NCBI GenBank assembly: GCA_937897315.1
Contig: CALCNS010000293.1
Span: 1-9,586, forward strand
Direction: 5' to 3'
DNA: 9,586 nucleotides
Source of the DNA: an uncultured Bacillota bacterium
Lineage (GTDB): Bacteria; Bacillota; JAAYKD01
Shown one piece after another: positions 6,216 through 9,586 of this stretch. Below the pieces are notes generated by a model. It saw only the letters and a list, made by a program, of their open reading frames with translations. It ran no database searches and was not told the origin of the DNA. The position numbers were made by a program, and so were the translations under genes. The first letter of the stretch is position 1, and each line of letters starts with the position of its first letter.

Positions 6216-7472
6216 TTAGACATGCTCTCTGCGAATTTGAGCGCCTAACACCTGCAATCTTTCTACAATTCGATCATACCCTCTGTCGATGTGTTCGACA
6301 CCACTTACATAAGTGGTTCCCTTCGCGGCCAATCCTGCAATGATTAAACAAGCACCCGCTCTCAGGTTGGCAGCCGTCACCGGTGCCCCTTTATAGCCCG
6401 GAACCCCTTGTACCAAGGCGGTTTGACCATCCACTTTGATTTGGGCACCCATGTGATTCAGTTCTTCGGCGTGCCCAAACCGAGATTCATAAATCGTTTC
6501 ATTAAAAATACTGGTTCCTTCTGCCAACCCCATATATGCCATGGCAGGAGCTTGCAAATCTGTTGGAAATCCCGGATGCGGTAGGGTTTTGATGTTCACC
6601 GCTTTCGCTCGACCCGGATGAACTACTCGAACGGAATCTAAGGTCGATTCTACTTGCATGCCCGATTCACGCAACTTGGCGATGACCGCATCCAGATGCT
6701 CGGGTATGACATTGGATAATGTCACATCCCCTCCGCTTGCTGCCGCAGCAAAAAGAAACGTACCGGCTTCAATCCGGTCGGGTATGCAACTGTAGACGCA
6801 ACCACCAAATTTTTTCACACCGGTCACACGGATGGTTTCGGTGCCCGCACCACGCACACTCCCACCCATGGCATTGATGAAGTTGGCGACATCTATGACC
6901 TCCGGTTCCAAAGCGGCATTTTCCATAACGGTGACGCCGTCGGCCATGGAAGCCGCCAGCATGACATTAATCGTTGCACCCACGGTCGACATGTCGAAGA
7001 AAACATGCCCTCCTGACAGGTGCTCAGTGTTTAATTTCACTTGACCATCTTCTAAAACATAGGTTGCATTGAGAGCTTGAAATCCCTTTAAATGTTGGTC
7101 GATGGGTCTTGCCCCAATTTGACATCCGCCGGGCAGAGAAACATTGACCTTTCCTTTTTTGGCCAATAACGAGCCAAGAAAATAGTAAGATGCTCTCAGT
7201 TTCACAGCAATGTCGGAGGGTGTCTGATAAGACAAATACTCACCCTTGGCAATATGCCACTCATAAGTTCCCCGACGAGTGACTTTCATGCCAATGGCCT
7301 TTAAGATGTCAATCATGACAAAGACATCGACAATTTCTGGCAAGTTGTCGAGTACGACTTCTTCATCCGTCAATGCTGCTGCGGCCAGCAAAGCAACTGC
7401 AGAATTTTTTGCCCCGTTTACTCGCAACGATCCATGCAAAGGGGTTCCGCCCTCAATTACAATTCTATCCAT
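6216..7472 (-). CDS. murA: UDP-N-acetylglucosamine 1-carboxyvinyltransferase MurA
   Basis: MurA transfers enolpyruvate from phosphoenolpyruvate to UDP-GlcNAc in the cytoplasm, the first committed step of peptidoglycan synthesis. The 418-residue length and key residues fit closely: K22-N23 in GAKN, R93 in KLRASYYFLG, the catalytic loop LPGGCQIGARP with C117 (E. coli Cys115, the fosfomycin target), D305 in PTDLQAP, and R371 and R397 (HIDRGY). Cysteine at the loop position predicts fosfomycin sensitivity of the enzyme. The ATG at 7472 has only a weak purine stretch (GGAAG, about 12 bases upstream). Many Bacillota carry two paralogues (MurAA and MurAB/MurZ); I cannot say which this is or whether another exists elsewhere. 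It follows yycI by 50 bases, placing a core peptidoglycan enzyme in the wal accessory operon. Confidence 0.97.
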   Translation of the reverse strand: MDRIVIEGGTPLHGSLRVNGAKNSAVALLAAAALTDEEVVLDNLPEIVDVFVMIDILKAIGMKVTRRGTYEWHIAKGEYLSYQTPSDIAVKLRASYYFLGSLLAKKGKVNVSLPGGCQIGARPIDQHLKGFQALNATYVLEDGQVKLNTEHLSGGHVFFDMSTVGATINVMLAASMADGVTVMENAALEPEVIDVANFINAMGGSVRGAGTETIRVTGVKKFGGCVYSCIPDRIEAGTFLFAAAASGGDVTLSNVIPEHLDAVIAKLRESGMQVESTLDSVRVVHPGRAKAVNIKTLPHPGFPTDLQAPAMAYMGLAEGTSIFNETIYESRFGHAEELNHMGAQIKVDGQTALVQGVPGYKGAPVTAANLRAGACLIIAGLAAKGTTYVSGVEHIDRGYDRIVERLQVLGAQIRREHV

Positions 7473-7522
7473 AAAAAGAGGTCACTTCCGTTCCTAAAAA
7501 TATAATCCCATTCGTGAGTAGA

Positions 7523-8437
7523 TTATCCGTGAAATAAGCGTTTGGCTGTCATGGCGTCATAATATACGGCTTGCTGATCCTGGAACATCACCCGCCAAAC
7601 CGGTTTAGCTTCCGCGATTTGCTCTGAGTTGAAAAAACTAAAATACCCAAACTGTATTTCTTTGACAACTAACCAGTTTTCACCCTGAAGCAGTTTTTGA
7701 TCCCGTAAAGCGAGAATATAATCGTCTTCCAGCATGCGCAACAAAATATTGGAAGCGGGCGTCATCCATTCCACTGTGCCGATTTCTCCGACAATGCGCA
7801 AAGGATTGATGGTGCATTGCCGAACCTGATCCCCTACCACAGTCACTTCTACGCTTAAATCAAAAACCGGACGGTTATTAAAGCTTCGACAATATTGAAC
7901 CGTTTGACTCGATGATAATACACCAAGGTTCCATTGACTTTGTAAAGAGAGTCCGAAAATACTGAGTTGCAAGCGTTCTTTTAGGAATCGTTCCGCTACC
8001 GATTGGGCAAAGTCATAGGAGATGAGGGGGGAATCTTCGGTTAAGTGGATTCCATCATTATAGTAGGTCAACAATCCGCTGGCACTTAATATGGCGTTCT
8101 CCTCGCCCGATTGAACTTGGGTAAACACATTTCCGTCATGTCCGGTAGTTTGTAGAACCTGGGGAGCTTTCCCGCTGAACAGTCGATCCAAATAATCGGA
8201 CATTTGGGTTTCAGCTTTTAATTGTAAAATCGAAGCTTTGGGAATTTGGCGCGGAATGGACTGCAAAAGAGTAATCTTCTCTTCCAACAAGCGGTCTCTC
8301 ACCGCAGCAATGGCTACATCTCCTCCGACACTGGCTTCCATGAGGTGCATGGGACGCAGAAAATTATAATATCCCAATACTCCGTTCAGTACTAAAAAAA
8401 TCACGATGAGTACTGTTTGTGCCCGGGACCAGTTCAT
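7523..8437 (-). CDS. yycI: WalRK accessory protein YycI (WalI)
   Basis: This is a 304-residue membrane-anchored extracytoplasmic protein. The start MNWSRAQT followed by one hydrophobic segment (about 8-24) is the typical YycI beginning, with a short cytoplasmic N-terminus and a large outer domain. In B. subtilis YycI and YycH interact through their membrane segments with the sensor kinase WalK and restrain it; in Staphylococcus aureus they activate it, so the direction of control here cannot be predicted. The last 26 residues (279-304; PVWRVMF, then VYYDAMTAKRL) form the domain-terminal strand pair common in this family and look PepSY-like. The ATG at 8437 has a textbook AGGAGG seven bases upstream (8450-8445). 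It starts 29 bases after yycH. Sequence is divergent in this family; the call rests on the N-terminus, size and position. Confidence 0.88.
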   Translation of the reverse strand: MNWSRAQTVLIVIFLVLNGVLGYYNFLRPMHLMEASVGGDVAIAAVRDRLLEEKITLLQSIPRQIPKASILQLKAETQMSDYLDRLFSGKAPQVLQTTGHDGNVFTQVQSGEENAILSASGLLTYYNDGIHLTEDSPLISYDFAQSVAERFLKERLQLSIFGLSLQSQWNLGVLSSSQTVQYCRSFNNRPVFDLSVEVTVVGDQVRQCTINPLRIVGEIGTVEWMTPASNILLRMLEDDYILALRDQKLLQGENWLVVKEIQFGYFSFFNSEQIAEAKPVWRVMFQDQQAVYYDAMTAKRLFHG

Positions 8438-8466
8438 GGCATCCCCTCCTGTTATCGTCGCAGATG

Positions 8467-9586
8467 TTAGCGATTGGTGACTGCCGCCTGCATCCCCAAG
8501 TAGTCTCCATTCATCATATTATAAAACAATTTGCAGCCGTTGTAAAATTCCACAATCCAAACGGCTTGTGCCTGAGTTTGATTTTCATTAAACAAAAATC
8601 CTTCGTAAATATCTCGTAAAGGCATTTCTTCTTGTGTTTGGTCCGGAAAGCGAATCTCCCATTGATTCCATACTCCCCACAGGATATAACTCGCACTCAG
8701 CGACAGGAATTGTCGTTGCGACGCCCCCAGAGTGGGTTCTGTAATCGTGAGAGATGTGACCAAACCCCCCTTGCTTTCCACTTGCAGGGTTCCCAAAACA
8801 TTGCGATTCCCTTCGGTCATGTAAATCGGTCTCCCATTGCTCACTAAGGTGTAGTAAGCAGCCGAAGCATTGGTGCCCACCTCCACTCCGTCAAATAAAA
8901 TCTCAGACGTCTGTGGCCATAATTGCATGGCATTGAGCTTTTTGCTCATCGCTTGTATGGGTTGGTGATCACTACCAATTTGCTCTGCACTTTGCTTTAA
9001 TTCCAATTGTGGAAATACCTTTTCCTCCTCTGATAAGCGCATAGTCCTCAACCCGTCGTAGTAAATGACCGCATTACTAATATCGGTAAAACTGCGAATC
9101 ATGGCGGTATCATCGAAGAACCGCCCGGCCAACACATCCAAATCCAAAGTGATTGGCTTTCCGCTATCTCGCGCTGCAACGTAAGGGTTTTGACGATACG
9201 AGTAGATGGGATTTGTTGCCACAAAATCGTAAGGTGTGATATCAATTTCGGTCAAAGCATAATAAACACTGTTTTGAGTGACTTCGAGAAGGTTGTAAAT
9301 AACTTCTGCTTGACTGGGCACCGGCAGACGATAAACGAGATGGTTCTCTCCATCTTCTAGTATTACGTAATCATTTTGGTATCCACTAATATAAAGACGA
9401 TTGACCATAGGTAGGTTGGTTTCTTCCCCAATCAATTCAATTTGCAAGACCTCACAGAAATGTTTTAGGGAGATGGGAGCCGGTAAGATCATGTCTATAC
9501 CCACTTCGGCAAAAGTCCAGCTAGCTTTGTCTACTACAGTCAGATCCTTTGGATCGAGGTGTTCCAAGGTTTTTAGGCTGCCTTTG
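8467..9586 (-). CDS. yycH: WalRK accessory protein YycH (WalH), N-terminus beyond right edge
   Basis: The frame stays open to the right edge, so the gene is truncated at its 5' end. A TTG at 9567 could be read as a start but the frame continues upstream of it, and the expected N-terminal membrane anchor is not in view. About 372 residues are present, against roughly 440 for complete YycH proteins. In the family, the outer domains lie on the extracytoplasmic side and modulate WalK together with YycI. Visible features are a soluble mixed alpha/beta sequence without further membrane segments and a C-terminal block AVWIVEFYNGCKLFYN followed by MMNGDYLG, matching in layout the end of YycI. Identification relies on the pairing with yycI and with walJ and rlmH downstream. 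walK and walR are predicted just beyond the right edge. Confidence 0.82.
   Translation of the reverse strand, partial: KGSLKTLEHLDPKDLTVVDKASWTFAEVGIDMILPAPISLKHFCEVLQIELIGEETNLPMVNRLYISGYQNDYVILEDGENHLVYRLPVPSQAEVIYNLLEVTQNSVYYALTEIDITPYDFVATNPIYSYRQNPYVAARDSGKPITLDLDVLAGRFFDDTAMIRSFTDISNAVIYYDGLRTMRLSEEEKVFPQLELKQSAEQIGSDHQPIQAMSKKLNAMQLWPQTSEILFDGVEVGTNASAAYYTLVSNGRPIYMTEGNRNVLGTLQVESKGGLVTSLTITEPTLGASQRQFLSLSASYILWGVWNQWEIRFPDQTQEEMPLRDIYEGFLFNENQTQAQAVWIVEFYNGCKLFYNMMNGDYLGMQAAVTNR

Noticed and set aside
7473..7522. Possible promoter (TATATT on the minus strand) between yycI and murA
   Set aside because: No acceptable -35 element lies 16-18 bases upstream, and the short gap fits simple cotranscription.
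9565..9567. TTG as the start codon of yycH
   Set aside because: The reading frame continues open to the window edge and the typical N-terminal membrane anchor of YycH is not included, so the gene is simply cut off.

Overview
The window is a tightly packed stretch of a Bacillota (Firmicutes) chromosome. Every gene is on the minus strand, so transcription runs from the right edge (9586) to the left edge (1). The phylum is suggested by the WalRK accessory genes yycH, yycI and walJ next to rlmH, by Gram-positive-type AGGAGG ribosome binding sites, by a PepV-type dipeptidase, and by a GH18 enzyme resembling spore-cortex hydrolases. GC content looks intermediate. The order differs from the Bacillus wal operon, so a lineage outside Bacilli is plausible, but I cannot name a class or genus.

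Layout in transcription order: (1) yycH, cut by the right edge, then yycI (8467-9586 and 7523-8437); (2) murA (6216-7472); (3) a COG2426-type small membrane protein (5717-6187); (4) walJ, an MBL-fold hydrolase (4940-5701); (5) rlmH (4438-4920); (6) a PepV-like M20 dipeptidase (2995-4389), ending at a strong intrinsic terminator (2951-2985). Gaps between these genes are about 15-50 bp, so one wal-centred operon is likely. (7) An S9 prolyl-oligopeptidase-family peptidase (794-2836) follows as a separate unit with its own terminator (736-773). (8) A secreted GH18 glycosidase (646 to the left edge, truncated) starts after a recognisable -35 element.

Functional theme: cell-envelope control. YycH and YycI are membrane-anchored modulators of the WalK sensor kinase, MurA makes the first committed peptidoglycan precursor, WalJ is the conserved wal-operon MBL protein, and GH18 enzymes cut GlcNAc-containing polymers. 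RlmH modifies 23S rRNA, and the two peptidases probably process peptides in the cytoplasm.

I found no mobile elements, CRISPR arrays, tRNA or rRNA genes, and no frameshifts. No stretch above 300 bases lacks a gene. I see no convincing undescribed system; the points worth a second look are the gene order and a few small intergenic repeats.
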